This document shows positions 1 through 9,633 of a stretch of DNA of 27,909 nt, piece after piece. The notes under the pieces were generated by a model. The model made no database searches. It had not been told where the DNA came from and saw nothing but the letters and a program-made list of their open reading frames with translations. Location: the NCBI GenBank assembly GCA_003427395.1, contig BFEA01000010.1:4484439-4512347 (forward strand). Direction: 5' to 3'. The position numbers and the translations under genes are program-made. The first letter of the stretch is position 1. The number at the start of each line of letters is the position of its first letter. Source of the DNA: Chara braunii (taxonomy: Eukaryota; Streptophyta; Charophyceae; Charales; Characeae).

Positions 1-140
1 AAATGTCGGTCACCCATCCCACAGTAGTAGCAGCCAAATGTCAGTCACCCATCTCACAGTAGTAGCAGCCAAATGTCGGTCACCCATCCCACAGTACTAA
101 CAGCCAAATGTCGGTCACCCATCCCACAGTAGTAGTAGCC
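1..140. repeat. 35-bp tandem repeat, four copies
   Basis: Four head-to-tail units of exactly 35 bp start at 1, 36, 71 and 106. Each opens with aaatgtcrgtcaccc and ends in agcc. They differ at only a few positions. The array touches the window edge, so it probably continues to the left. It stops abruptly at 140, where the 91-92 bp satellite begins. The unit length is not a multiple of three and no coding role is visible. Confidence 0.9.
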
Positions 141-815
141 ACCAAGTGTGAAACGGAATACTACCACACACATAAACTTGACAAGGTGAAGGTTGAACTA
201 ACGAAAGCTCATGCCCATGAGTGAAAGAACAACCAAGTGTTGAAATGGAACACTACCATACTCACGAACTTAACAAAGTGAAGGTTGAACTAACGAATGC
301 ACATGCCCATGAGTGAAATAACAACCAAGTGTTGAAATGGAACACTACCATACTCATGAACTTGACAAAGTGAAGTTTGAACTAATGAATGCACATGCCC
401 ATGAGTGAAAGAGCAACGAAGTGTTGAAACGGAACACTACCATACACATGAGTTTGACAAAGTGAAGGTTGAACTAACGAAAGCACATGCACATGGGTGA
501 AAGAGCAACCAAGTGTGAAAGCTGAATACTACCACACACATGAACTTGACAAAGTGAGGGTTGAACTAACGAAAACACATGCACATGAGTGAAAGAGCAA
601 CCAAGTGTGAATCGGAACATTACAACACACATGAACTTTGACAAAGTGAAGATTGAACTAGTGAATGCACATGCACATGAGTGAAAGAGCAACCAAGTGT
701 TGAAACGGAACACTACCATAGACATGAACTTGACAAAGTGAAGGTTGAACCAACGAAAGCACATGCTCATGAGTGAAAGAACAATCAAATGTTAATCGGA
801 ATACTACAACACACA
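141..815. repeat. 91-92 bp satellite, left arm (about 7.4 copies)
   Basis: Monomers begin with the marker accaagtg or a close variant at 141, 232, 324, 416, 508, 600, 692 and 784, so the spacing is 91 or 92 bp. Each carries a block like gaacttgacaaagtgaaggt and a block of alternating cacatg near its end. The last monomer is cut after about 32 bp by the LTR that begins at 816. It resumes on the far side of the retroelement at 10829. The short minus-strand reading frames here are by-products of a repeat poor in stop codons. Confidence 0.93.
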
Positions 816-2019
816 TGTTGCATACTCGTGAATACTTCAACAAGTATGGGCAGAACCAAAGATCAACCAATATAGGATGAGCATGTATGCAGTGAAAGTT
901 TGATAAATGGACTGACTCACATGGACTGAACTCATACACATATCACTCAACACACAAACAATCATGAGATGGTGGGGTCTGAGCCAATCATAGATGATGC
1001 TCAGGCCCCGTACAACCATACACAGATGAAAGGTGGGAGAGAGACGAAGTAGGTGGGAGATGTAGGCAGCTCCAGATGTCACCGAGATAGAATCCAGTAG
1101 GTCACCGATATGGTAGTCCAGAATGTCATCAAACAAGATCAAAATGTCGTGGACAATAAGTCACCAATGTCGGAGGTACAGAGTCCTAATGTAATTGGTG
1201 TCCAATCTGTGATGCCGCCGAGTATCAATCCCAACAATCTCCAAGTCTTGAATCCGGTAAGTATCACAACCTCTTACCACCGAAGTCCAACACTGATCTC
1301 TGTCCAACTCGTATCAAGTCTCCAATCTGAAAAAGAGGAGGAAGAAGTCTAAAGAAGAAGAAGAAGAAGTCTGAAGGAGAGAATAAGAAGAAGTCTGAAG
1401 GAGAAGAGGAAGATGGAGATGGAGAGGAGGAGGAGGGAGAGATGGCGAGATAGGGAGGAGGAGAATCCTCACTGCCCTGTCCTGTCCCTAAGTCTTACCT
1501 GCAGGATGCAAGGTGTCGCCTTGAAGCCTTCTGCAGTCGAAGCCCGCCGAAGCTATGGCGCTAGAGAAAAGTACCAGGTAAGTATCTCACACCCTCTCTA
1601 TCCCGAACTGCAGCCTTGCGTTAACCTCACGCTGTTGTTCCTGGTGCTGCGCTAAACTGAAATAGCGCAGCGCTGCCTCTCGCTGCTCACTCGTTCCAAC
1701 CTACAGGAATGCCCGTTGGACCGGCCTAAGTACCGTCCGGCGGCCGGTCGGCCTCAATGCTGGCCTCCTACGCCGTGGGCTGAACCGTCGAAATAGTCGT
1801 TCAGCCCAGACCGGCGGGCGGCAGCCTCAAGAGCGCCGCCAGGCCCAAACGGTTTGTCGTTTGGGCCAGACTTGGGTCTGCTGGTACCGAGGCCCAACCG
1901 GTGGCCTAATAGCGCCTACCGGGAGGAAAAAGGCCTGGCCTTTGGTTAGGCCGGCCTGGGTCCCCCTGAACCGGTGTGTCGGGCCTGTGGAGGCCCGTGT
2001 GAAGTCGCAGACTGTAACA
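816..2019 (-). repeat. 3' LTR of the chromovirus
   Basis: On the plus strand this copy starts tgttgcatactcgtg and ends gactgtaaca. It matches 9634-10828 over its whole length. By hand count, roughly 15 differences occur in the first 280 aligned bases, about 5 percent. It contains a purine-rich AAG/GGA tract (about 1330-1460) and GC-rich stem-loops at 1646-1671, 1777-1807 and 1842-1867. On the coding strand it follows directly after the polypurine tract. I see no convincing TATA box. Confidence 0.93.
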
Positions 2020-2033
2020 CACTCCCCCCCTTA
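2020..2033 (-). other. Polypurine tract and original pol stop of the chromovirus
   Basis: Read on the minus strand this is TTAAGGGGGGGAGTG running straight into TGTTACAG, the start of the 3' LTR. A G-rich tract ending at the LTR edge is the standard primer for plus-strand synthesis. The TAA at 2031-2033 overlaps the tract and terminates the frame that ends the pol region. Confidence 0.9.
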
Positions 2034-2598
2034 AAAGACCGAGCGACCTGCGGGGGCGAAGTTGTCTGTCCGATACCTGGGTGGGTCAGGTCGGAGAAGA
2101 TGAGTGGTGCAGATGCCTGAAGTCTGCGCGGGAGATCCGACGAGTGTCATCCGGGTCACATTGCTTGAACGTGACCTGGTATTGCATTGGTTTGTTGCCA
2201 AACTTGCGGTGCCTGATGACACGGTCAACTTTCTGATGGTCGTCCATAGAGGGCGGATCCTGTGATCGTCTGTCCGGGAACTCGTCTGCGGATGGTGGCG
2301 TGTAGATGGCCAGCTTCGACGCATGGAAGACCGGGTGCACACGGAGGTGCGGGGGGATGGCAATCACGAAGGAAGGACCTGCTGGGTCGTCGCCTGCTAC
2401 AGAAGTTATCTTTCATGGTCCAAACCATTTCGGAAGGAGTTTGCGCGAGACGTCCTGCTCAAGCGCGAATTCCTCAGCGAGGACCCAAACAAGGTCTCCC
2501 TCGCGGAAAGGACAAGGGAGTCAACGTCGGTTGGCTTGCTGCTGCATGGGGATTTGAGCCTTTTGCATGTTTGCGCGGGCTTTGATCAGCAAGTCCCG
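2031..2598 (-). pseudogene. pol: Integrase C-terminus: GPY/F module and chromodomain (degenerate)
   Basis: After the integrase core, the same minus frame carries GDLVWV and then KLLPKWFGP, the signature of the GPY/F module found at the C-terminus of chromoviral integrases. A chromodomain-like stretch follows at about 2245-2110: VDRVIRHRKFG, then MQYQVTFKQCDPDDT. In chromodomains of this type a tryptophan usually follows the acidic-Thr step and helps form the aromatic cage; here the residues are TRRIS. Chromodomains direct integration toward particular chromatin. In-frame stops lie at 2599-2601 (TAA), 2521-2523 (TGA) and 2413-2415 (TGA). A frameshift close to 2110 moves the ending into another frame, which closes at the TAA in the polypurine tract. 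Confidence 0.85.
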
Positions 2599-3609
2599 TT
2601 ACTTCCGAACGAAAGCGAGAGAGCAAGCGACGTCTATATCGGCGGCCCGTGGTAGAAGAAGATCAGCAAAGACTCGGGCTTTTTCTCCACCGTGATGCAA
2701 CTCGAATGGAGTGATGTAGATCGCCGGATGCACCAAAGTGTTGTAGGCGAACTCGATGTCGGGAAGCCGGTCAACCCAATCTTTCTGGTCGGGACGGATG
2801 AGTGTACGTAACATCATTTGAGAGGTTTGATGCGCTCGTTCTGACTGTCCATCCGTCTGCGGGTGCCGTGCAGAACTCGGCTTCATCGTCGAACCGGACT
2901 CCGTCATGAGGGAAGTCCAAAAGGCAGACATGAAGCGAGTGTCTCTGTCGCTCACAATATCTTCCGGAACACCGTGGCATGTAATCCAGCTGGTGTGCAA
3001 GAGTCGGGCAAGCTCGGGAGCTGTAGCGCGATACTTGCATGGAAGAAAACGGGCGTACTTGCTCAAACGGTCGACGACCGTGAGAATGTCGTCATGGCCG
3101 AGACGATCGCGGGGGAACGGGTCTGTAACATCCATAGCAACGGAGAGGCGTGGTGCCCGAAGAATCGACATCGGTTTCAGTTCGCCATAAGGGACCGTAC
3201 ATCGACCTTTGTTACGATGGCAAACTGCGCATGACTCAATGTACCTCGTGACGTCGTGAAGAACGTCGGGCTTGTGAAAACGCTGGCGGAGGCGAGCCAA
3301 TGTGCGGTTCACGCCAAGATGTGCCGAAAGTCGTGGGTCATGGAATTCGCTGAGAAGACAAGTCCATAAGATGCGATCTTGGGGCACCACTAACAAGTTT
3401 TTTCCTCTCGTGTGAAGGAGTAGGAAACCGTCAGAGATACGATAATGACCAGCCAGCGGGTGATTCGATGATAGGTCCGCATAAAGCGTAGAGTACGTCG
3501 GATTGGACTTATAGGCGTTGACGAAATGCTGTTGCAGATCGTCGTCGAGGTCAAACGTCGTGGTCACAAGAGCACAAAGATCGGGCCGTCGTGAGAGGGT
3601 GTCTGCTGC
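2599..3609 (-). pseudogene. pol: Chromovirus integrase (HHCC zinc domain and DDE core)
   Basis: The longest open stretch is 322 residues from 3567. Counted in that stretch, the N-terminal zinc domain has His76, His83, Cys113 and Cys116. The catalytic triad is Asp146 (MDVTDPFP), Asp207 (SDRDTRF) and Glu243 (GQSERAHQ). The gap between the second Asp and Glu is exactly 35 residues, as in the D,D(35)E family. Integrase joins the cDNA ends to chromosomal DNA. The segment continues in the same frame as the RNase H upstream across a TGA at 3610-3612. It ends at a TAA at 2599-2601, after which the frame continues into the GPY/F module. The active-site residues survive, but the polyprotein is interrupted on both sides. 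Confidence 0.93.
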
Positions 3610-3876
3610 TCAATTGGTGGGACTGGGAATGTGGCATGACTGAAAGTCGAACTGGTCGATGTAATACATCCATCGACCGATCGTGCTAGTGACCGTGTCC
3701 TGCATTTTGTAGAAGGTCAACGGATTGTTCTCCGTGTTCCATCTAAAACGTCGACGACCGAGAAGAAAGTGGCGCCGCCGTTTGAGAACAGTGACGAACG
3801 TGAGTAGCTCTTTCTTCCTAGCGTCGTCGAGAGTGTTGATGGGAGGCACTTTTTGGGAGAAGTACTCGACGGGGTG
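3610..3876 (-). pseudogene. pol: C-terminal half of RNase H, separated by a premature stop
   Basis: This continues the RT/RNase H frame after a premature TAG at 3877-3879. The residues right after the stop are HPVEYFSQKVPPINTL, the normal continuation of a Ty3/gypsy RNase H. Later come RRRHFLLGRRRF, TENNPLTFY and IGRWMYYIDQFDF, all recognisable blocks of the domain. In most relatives the central motif is TDN or TDH, so the TEN here is a substitution. The segment closes with CHIPSPTN and a TGA (3610-3612), after which the frame stays open into the integrase. Confidence 0.9.
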
Positions 3877-5965
3877 CTAACCATCCATGTGGCATTGTTC
3901 CAATACCGCACCAATACCGTACCCTGAAGCATCTGTAGTCACTTGGGTGGGTAGGGTGGGATCATAGATACGGAGGGCCGGAGCGTCTTGCATCGCTGCC
4001 TTCAACGTATTGAATGCGCCATGAGCTGCGTCGTCGAACTCGAATGGTACCTTCTGGGACTGAAGTCTCGACAAAGGAGCTGCCACTTTGGAGTAAGACT
4101 CGACGAAGCGCTGATAATATCCAGCCAAACCCATGAAAGAGCGTATGTCCGTCGTGCAACGGGGTTCCGGCCAATCCACGATGGCTTGGATCTTGTCCGC
4201 TAAGGGACGAATGCCTTTCGGCGTCACATAATGGCCCAAGCACTGAAGCTCTTGCTTGGCGAATTTGCACTTGTCGCGGTTTGCTTTGTACTTGGCTGAT
4301 CGCAAACGATCCAACACCATACGGAGGTGTACGAGGTGCTCGTCAAGCGTCCTACTATATACCAAGATATCATCGAGGTAGATGAGGACGGAACGATCGA
4401 GCAAATCTCGGAACTCCGTTGTCATGGCGGCTTGAAAGGTTGTCGGGGCATTGGTAAGTCCAAATGGCATTACGACCCACTCAAAATGCCCATACCGCGT
4501 TTTGAAGGCGGTCTTGTACCGATCTTGAGGCTGGATTTCAACCTGGTGGTAATCCGACTTCAAGTCCAACTTCGAGAAGTACGTCGTGCCGCCCAACCGC
4601 TCGAGGAGATCATCGATCCGAGCGAGAGGGACGACGTTCTTAACGGTTTGTGTGTTAAGTTTTCGATAGTCAATGCACAGTCGTAGGTCCTTGTTCTTCT
4701 TTCGAATGAAGAGAGCCGGTGCACCGTATGGCGAACAACTAGGGCGAATCCAGCCCTTGTCGAGAAGGTCATCAAGTTGTGCGCGAAGCACCTCGAGTTC
4801 CTCTTCGCTCATGCGATAAATGCATCCATGCGGAGGGACGACACCAGCCTCGAGAGTGATCCCATGGCGTATGGGCCGATCCAGAACCGTTTCGGTGGTA
4901 GCCTCGAAGACGTCTCCATACCCGTCCAAGAGGTGAGTAATGCGTGGGTCCGACGATGACGCGGCTGGTCCGTCCCGCGAGGGGAAAGCATGTAAAAACA
5001 CAAGACCCATCTCCTCTACGTCGTTCCGAGCTATAGCGTCGTGAATTCTCGCAACGGAAACTAGGTGACAAGCAATCGAAGTATGTGGGGTCGCGATCGT
5101 ACATGGGACTAGCAATCCGTTCCTATCACGGATGTGAACGGTTCGGTCATGAAAGTTCATCGGTTGATCGGCGCTACGCAACCAAGACATGTCTAAAATT
5201 ATGTCAAACTTGGTGTCGAGGATGTCAAAAGACACCGACTCGCACGCAAGGGGCGCAAAGTATACCGGGACGCCGTCAATGCATCGGTCAATCGACTTTT
5301 GCATGCGGCCTTCCGCGAGTGTCACTTGCGTAGGTTGCGTCTTCCTTCGAACGCGCGGGCCAAGGCCTACGCGGGCCATAAAGGCTTGGCTCATGAAATT
5401 GCGAGATGCTCCGCAATCAATCAAGGCACTGCAAGTTGCCTTTCCGATTTGAATGCGGATATAGAGCAAAGGCGCGTCAGTCTCGGCGTACCTTTGGGTG
5501 GCATACTCACGGTCAATCTTCGCAAGATAGGAGCGGAGATCGACAACTGCTACTCCGTCATCCGTCAACGGAGCTGGTATTGCAGCGTACAAATAGGAGC
5601 GTAGATTTGCCATCAAGGCGTTACAATGCGGCCTTGGCAAGGTTCCGGTTGAGGGTAGAGGCATCCAAGCGAATTCCTTTCTCGTGAGCGGGTCAAGCTC
5701 CTCAAGTTTTGACCACGCCATCAAGTCCTCGAAAATCAGTGGCGAGCTGACCGGTTCACTTGCCGACAGTGTACAGGTTGCGCATACGCTATCTAAGTGC
5801 ACGTGGCTAGGCTGGTCCAATGGTGGCACCAGCTGGGCGGCATAATCCTCGTACGTAGTACAAGAATCAATGACTAACGCATGCTCCCGGTAGTGATGTC
5901 GGTTGCTAGCAAGGCAACCGGTTCCGGCGGAGTGAGGAGAGGCGTCGCCCCTCTCCTTGCGTAAC
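3877..5965 (-). pseudogene. pol: Chromovirus pol: protease, reverse transcriptase and start of RNase H
   Basis: This minus frame is open from about 5965 to a TAG at 3877-3879; a 650-residue reading begins at a GTG at 5829. Counted from there, the aspartic protease motif LIDCGASRNF is near residue 138, with its partner motif DIILDMSWL at 209-217. Reverse transcriptase follows, with LRLCIDYRKLN (382-392), FSKLDLKSDYHQV (418-430), MPFGLTNAPTTFQ (454-466) and the catalytic YLDD (484-487). The usual Gly of the SGYHQ block is Asp here. RNase H starts at TTDASGYGIGAVL (631-643). These enzymes process the polyprotein and copy element RNA into DNA in virus-like particles. There is no initiator of its own: codons remain open upstream of 5829, so it was probably fused to or frameshifted from gag. 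Confidence 0.96.
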
Positions 5966-7672
5966 TCAGTTTTCCGAGTTAGTTGGGCGGGGTACGCGTG
6001 CCTTGCCCTTGTCCGAGCATTGTGCGGTAGTGTGGTTTACACTATTGCACCATAGGCAATATCCGTACCGTTGACGGAGGTCAAATACTTCCTTGGTTAT
6101 GTTGTATGCCGTCCATGGTTGCTGCCCAGTTCCCGTCAATGTCGTCGCTTGTGTCGCCTTGTTCTTCCGAACTCTCTTGGGACGATTCGGCGGGAGCACT
6201 GCGACAACTCCTCCATCACTCGAGGAGGCTGCTGCAGCGTGGAGATCGATTGATTCGTCAGGAATCACAACATTGTTATGTGTCGGTCGTTGGTAGCCCT
6301 GCTTAGCCACATAGTGCGGCTGGGATTGTCGTTCGTTAGTGGCCTTGTCATCCGTTTGGATGACCAGGTTCGCACGATCCAGAATAGTCGTACTCGTTGC
6401 TGAGTGCCGACCGCAGTCCTGCGCACGATCGCGAAAAGAATTTGGATCGTTGGTTTGGAAAACTCAAGTCGAAGCATGGAGTGGTTACTATCTTCTGCCA
6501 CTTGATCGTCCAGTCTCGAGTTGGCATGCTTCCTTGTGAGCTGGTGTAGACCTCGTTCATGGCTGCCTTTACAATATTGCGGACCATGAATCGAGAGAAC
6601 CACAGTTGCTCGAACTCCTTCCACGGAATGTGTGTGTGGAGTTGGGCGATGGTACATTTCCGATCGACCGCGAGATGGTTCATCCATGCCTGTGCTCCTC
6701 CAGCAACTTGGAGGTAGAGCGCTTTCATCATGTCTTCGGCCGGTACAGTGCGGGAGGATGCTTTTGTGAGGAAGCTTTGCCACCATGTCAAGGCGTCCGT
6801 CTTGTTGTAGTCGCCAAACTTGCTGATGTTGAAGTGCGGCATCTTGTATGTCCTTGGAGCGGCGTCCGGTCTTGTCTACAGTTTGGTGATGTCCGTCTTC
6901 ATGGCGGCCACCGTGCTGTTGATCGTGGCCGGACTAGTGAAATCACCTAGTTCGCCGATAATCGTGACGACATGGTCGATGCGCTCCCCGAGCTGCTTCG
7001 TCGTGTCTGTCGTGCAGCCTGGCGCTGCTGAGGCTTGAGCCTCGATGTTGTTGACGCGTGTGAGAGTGGAGTTCAACAGCTGATGTTGTTGCTGCTGCTG
7101 TGTTGCTGCGGTGCGGATGGCAACTGTTAAAGTGGCAGTATCTTGCTGCTGCTTCTATCGTGTTGTCGGTCCGTGAGCAGGTGTACCTGCAGCATTGTGT
7201 TATTCCACATCACTCCCCTCATTATGCTCAGCATTAAGTGAGTCAGGTTACTCCTTTCTGTCTCCGCCGGTGTCGGATCCGCCTGCGCTTCCGTAGGCAC
7301 AAAGATCATACCTTGGAGTAGCGTTGTCCACTGATTCTCATTTTGAATCAGGGACTCAGTGCTGGTGGCATTCCGTCTGTCTCGAGCCACGGCGTCAGCC
7401 TCAGCATTCCGCTGAGTTTGGGCTGCCGCCTCATTGGCCAGCCACTGACGTTCCGCCTCTGCTGCCTCCTGCTGTGCCTTAGCGATAGCGACAACATCTG
7501 TAAATGTCTGTAGCCGTTGAAGGTAATCTGACAACGGCTCGTGGTCCCTTTGGACCGGACAGGCGAGAAGAGCCCTGGTGGTAACCGGTACTGCAGTTGC
7601 TGTACTCAATGCCGCTGGAGTCGTTCGCCTGCTGAGTCGTTGTTGCTGATACTTGGTTCGTGGAGGTACCAT
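5966..7672 (-). pseudogene. gag: Chromovirus gag (capsid and zinc knuckle), frameshifted
   Basis: Gag builds the virus-like particle and binds element RNA. Three pieces are in different minus frames. The N-terminal piece (7672-7127) is basic and then Gln/Ala/Glu-rich, likely coiled coil. The middle piece (about 7110-6348) holds the retrotransposon capsid domain, with DYNKTDALTWWQSF, WKEFEQLWFSRFMV and the basic SFPNQRSKFFSRS. It is broken by an in-frame TAG at 6876-6878. The last piece (6310-5966) carries the CCHC zinc knuckle CLWCNSVNHTTAQC, preceded by a basic RPKRVRKNK run. Frameshifts therefore lie near 7130, near 6360 and, into pol, near 5970. A start at 7672 is plausible because it opens the Gag-like sequence, but it is not proven. 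Confidence 0.9.
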
Positions 7673-7999
7673 AGAGTGGCTACGAACTGCAAGCCTGGCA
7701 CTGCGTCGTGGCAGTGCCCCGGTGTCCTACTCCGTCGACATCAGCCCGAGTTGATGTGGTACTTGAGAAGTCCCGGTGGTCACAGATTACGGGGAGCGCA
7801 GGGAGGATGGGAACAGGGGTAGAATAGATCAAGCAATTCACATACAGTCTCTGTCCCAATTGTGGACTAGACACCTAATCAAAAAAAAAAGATGAACTTT
7901 TCCCCAAAATAACTTAAAAATTCGTAATAAAAAATAATAACGAATTAATAACCAATAAATTTTAATCAATGATTAATAACGAATTAATAATCTCTTAAA
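7673..7999 (-). other. Chromovirus 5' leader, gag-proximal part
   Basis: This is the untranslated leader between gag and the nested hAT-like element. From about 7870 to 7999 it becomes very AT-rich, with repeated gaattaataa motifs. No reading frame of interest is present. The last eight bases before the nested element, ctcttaaa, are one copy of its target duplication. Confidence 0.7.
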
Positions 8000-8637
8000 C
8001 AGAGTTGCCAGGCCGAGCGTACGGAGGCCCCTAGGCTGACCCCCGAACATTCGGGCGTTCGGGTCCCCGTACGGGGCCCGAACTCGAAGGGGTTCACCCG
8101 CAAAAAAATATTTTGGTACCTTAAAATTATTATTTTTTTCTAATTTGTTTTTTGTGAGTTCTCTGTTATGTAAGCTACTTGTCTGTCAATTTTGAAGTCA
8201 TTCTGTGGAGCCAAACAATAATGAAAAATCGGCAAAGATGGTGGTGTCAAAACTTGCTTTCCCACTTACTAATTTGTTTTTTTTCTCTTTTCACTTTTTG
8301 TTTTCCCTTTATTTCAGGGTCTAAAAAAAAATATTTTTTCAAACTTTATTTGTAGGTTCTCTATTATGTAAGATACATATGTATAAAATTTCACGGCATT
8401 TGACAAAAAAAAAAAAAAAAAAAAAATCGCCAAAGATGGCGGTGTCAAAAACTTGCTCGCACATGCAATAATTTCATTCTCGTTTTATAACTTTTATTTT
8501 TTCTTATTTTCATTAATATTATTTATTTTTCGTATTTGATTTTTATTTCAAATTTGGTAAGGAATTTGGATGTACTGTTAAGGCAATTTTTTTTTAGTTT
8601 ATTCTTCTGCATGACATTTTGTTTTTTCAGAATTTTT

Positions 8638-8690
<53 letters not shown>

Positions 8691-8792
8691 GTTCCGCGTT
8701 CGGCCGAACGTCCTAACGCGTCGAGAGGGGGTCCCAAACGTTCGGGCGTTCGGGTTCGGGTGTTCGGCCCGTCCCGAACGCCGGCAACCCTG
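8000..8792. mobile_element. hAT-like non-autonomous DNA transposon (793 bp), nested in the chromovirus leader
   Basis: The left end reads cagagttgccaggc, and the right end read in reverse is cagggttgccggc. These are short terminal inverted repeats starting with CAG, as is usual for hAT elements. The flanks are ctcttaaa (7992-7999) and ctcttaat (8793-8800), an 8-bp target duplication with one mismatch and the length hAT transposases make. Both subterminal regions hold GC-rich ttcgggcgttcggg repeats. The interior is AT-rich, with no transposase frame, a 22-A run (8405-8426) and a 49-T run (8641-8689). An internal module recurs about 197 bp apart (about 8153-8260 and 8350-8452). It would depend on a transposase supplied from elsewhere. 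Confidence 0.85.
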
Positions 8793-9236
8793 CTCTTAAT
8801 AATAATCAATAAATTAATCAATAACTGCAGTAATGATAAATTACGAATTTTAAATTGTTGAAATATTACGTATCCGTTGAGATCACGTATAATGCGGGAG
8901 TTCACCGTTTGTTGGTGAACTACCTGGAAGTTGCAGTTCTGAGGTAACAATTCAAACATGCTGCAACTGAAAAAATTTTGGATAGTCAGAAAGAGAACAC
9001 TAGAAATTCCAAAAAAACATGAGATTTCGAAAATTTCAACCTAACAAGTCCGATTTTCAGAAGGCTGAAGTCCGTATTTGGAGATTCGCAATTAGGAAAA
9101 AGAAAAAAAAATCGCGAAAATTTCGGATTCCAACCCTAATTTTCCGCGATTTTGCGAAATTTCTGGTTTTACGGTTCCAAAAACATGCAAGTTTCCCAAT
9201 TTGAACGAAAAACCAAAATTTTATCGCAACCCTAAT
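8793..9236 (-). other. Chromovirus 5' leader, LTR-proximal part
   Basis: This is AT-rich leader sequence between the nested element and the leader minisatellite. It resumes the AT-rich leader found on the other side of the insertion, with similar attaataa-type motifs. No coding sequence or RNA gene was recognised. Confidence 0.6.
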
Positions 9237-9505
9237 TCCAATACCGAAATAAAACAGAATACCGGATTTAAAACAGAATGTCGAATTAAAACAGAATACC
9301 GAATTGAAATCAGAATGCCGAATTAAAACAAAACACTGAATTAATCAGAATACCGAATTCGAATCAGAATATCAGATTAAACAGAATACCAATTAAACGG
9401 AATACCAAATTAAACAGAGTACCGGATTAAAACAGAATCCCGAATTAAAAATCAGAATACCGAATTGAAATGGAATGCCGAATTAAATCAGAATACCGAA
9501 AAAAA
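9237..9505. repeat. Degenerate 16-19 bp minisatellite in the retroelement leader
   Basis: About fifteen imperfect units of the type aaacagaataccgaatt follow one another with small length changes; some carry aatc before agaat. They lie in the transcribed leader of the chromovirus, between primer site and gag. No function can be read from the sequence. Confidence 0.85.
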
Positions 9506-9617
9506 AGATTTTTGCAACTTTGAATCTCGATAATGATGGAGAACTGATTTGGAAAATGAAATAAGCAATCTATTCCCTAATCAGAATTACCTTGTGAGCA
9601 GATCCATTGATTGGTCT

Positions 9618-9629
9618 GCTCCGATACAA
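9618..9629 (-). other. Primer binding site, tRNA-Met-like
   Basis: On the minus strand, four bases after the 5' LTR end, the sequence is TTGTATCGGAGC. It matches the common plant initiator-tRNA-Met primer site TGGTATCAGAGC at 10 of 12 positions. Position and orientation are right for first-strand priming. The two mismatches could be decay. Confidence 0.75.
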
Positions 9630-9633
9630 AAAC

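Noticed and set aside
2262-2655. Plus-strand frames over the chromodomain/GPY region
   Set aside because: They are antisense to pol, whose motifs are clear on the minus strand.
8536-8959. Frames with poly-phenylalanine or poly-lysine
   Set aside because: They come from the 49-T run inside the hAT-like element.
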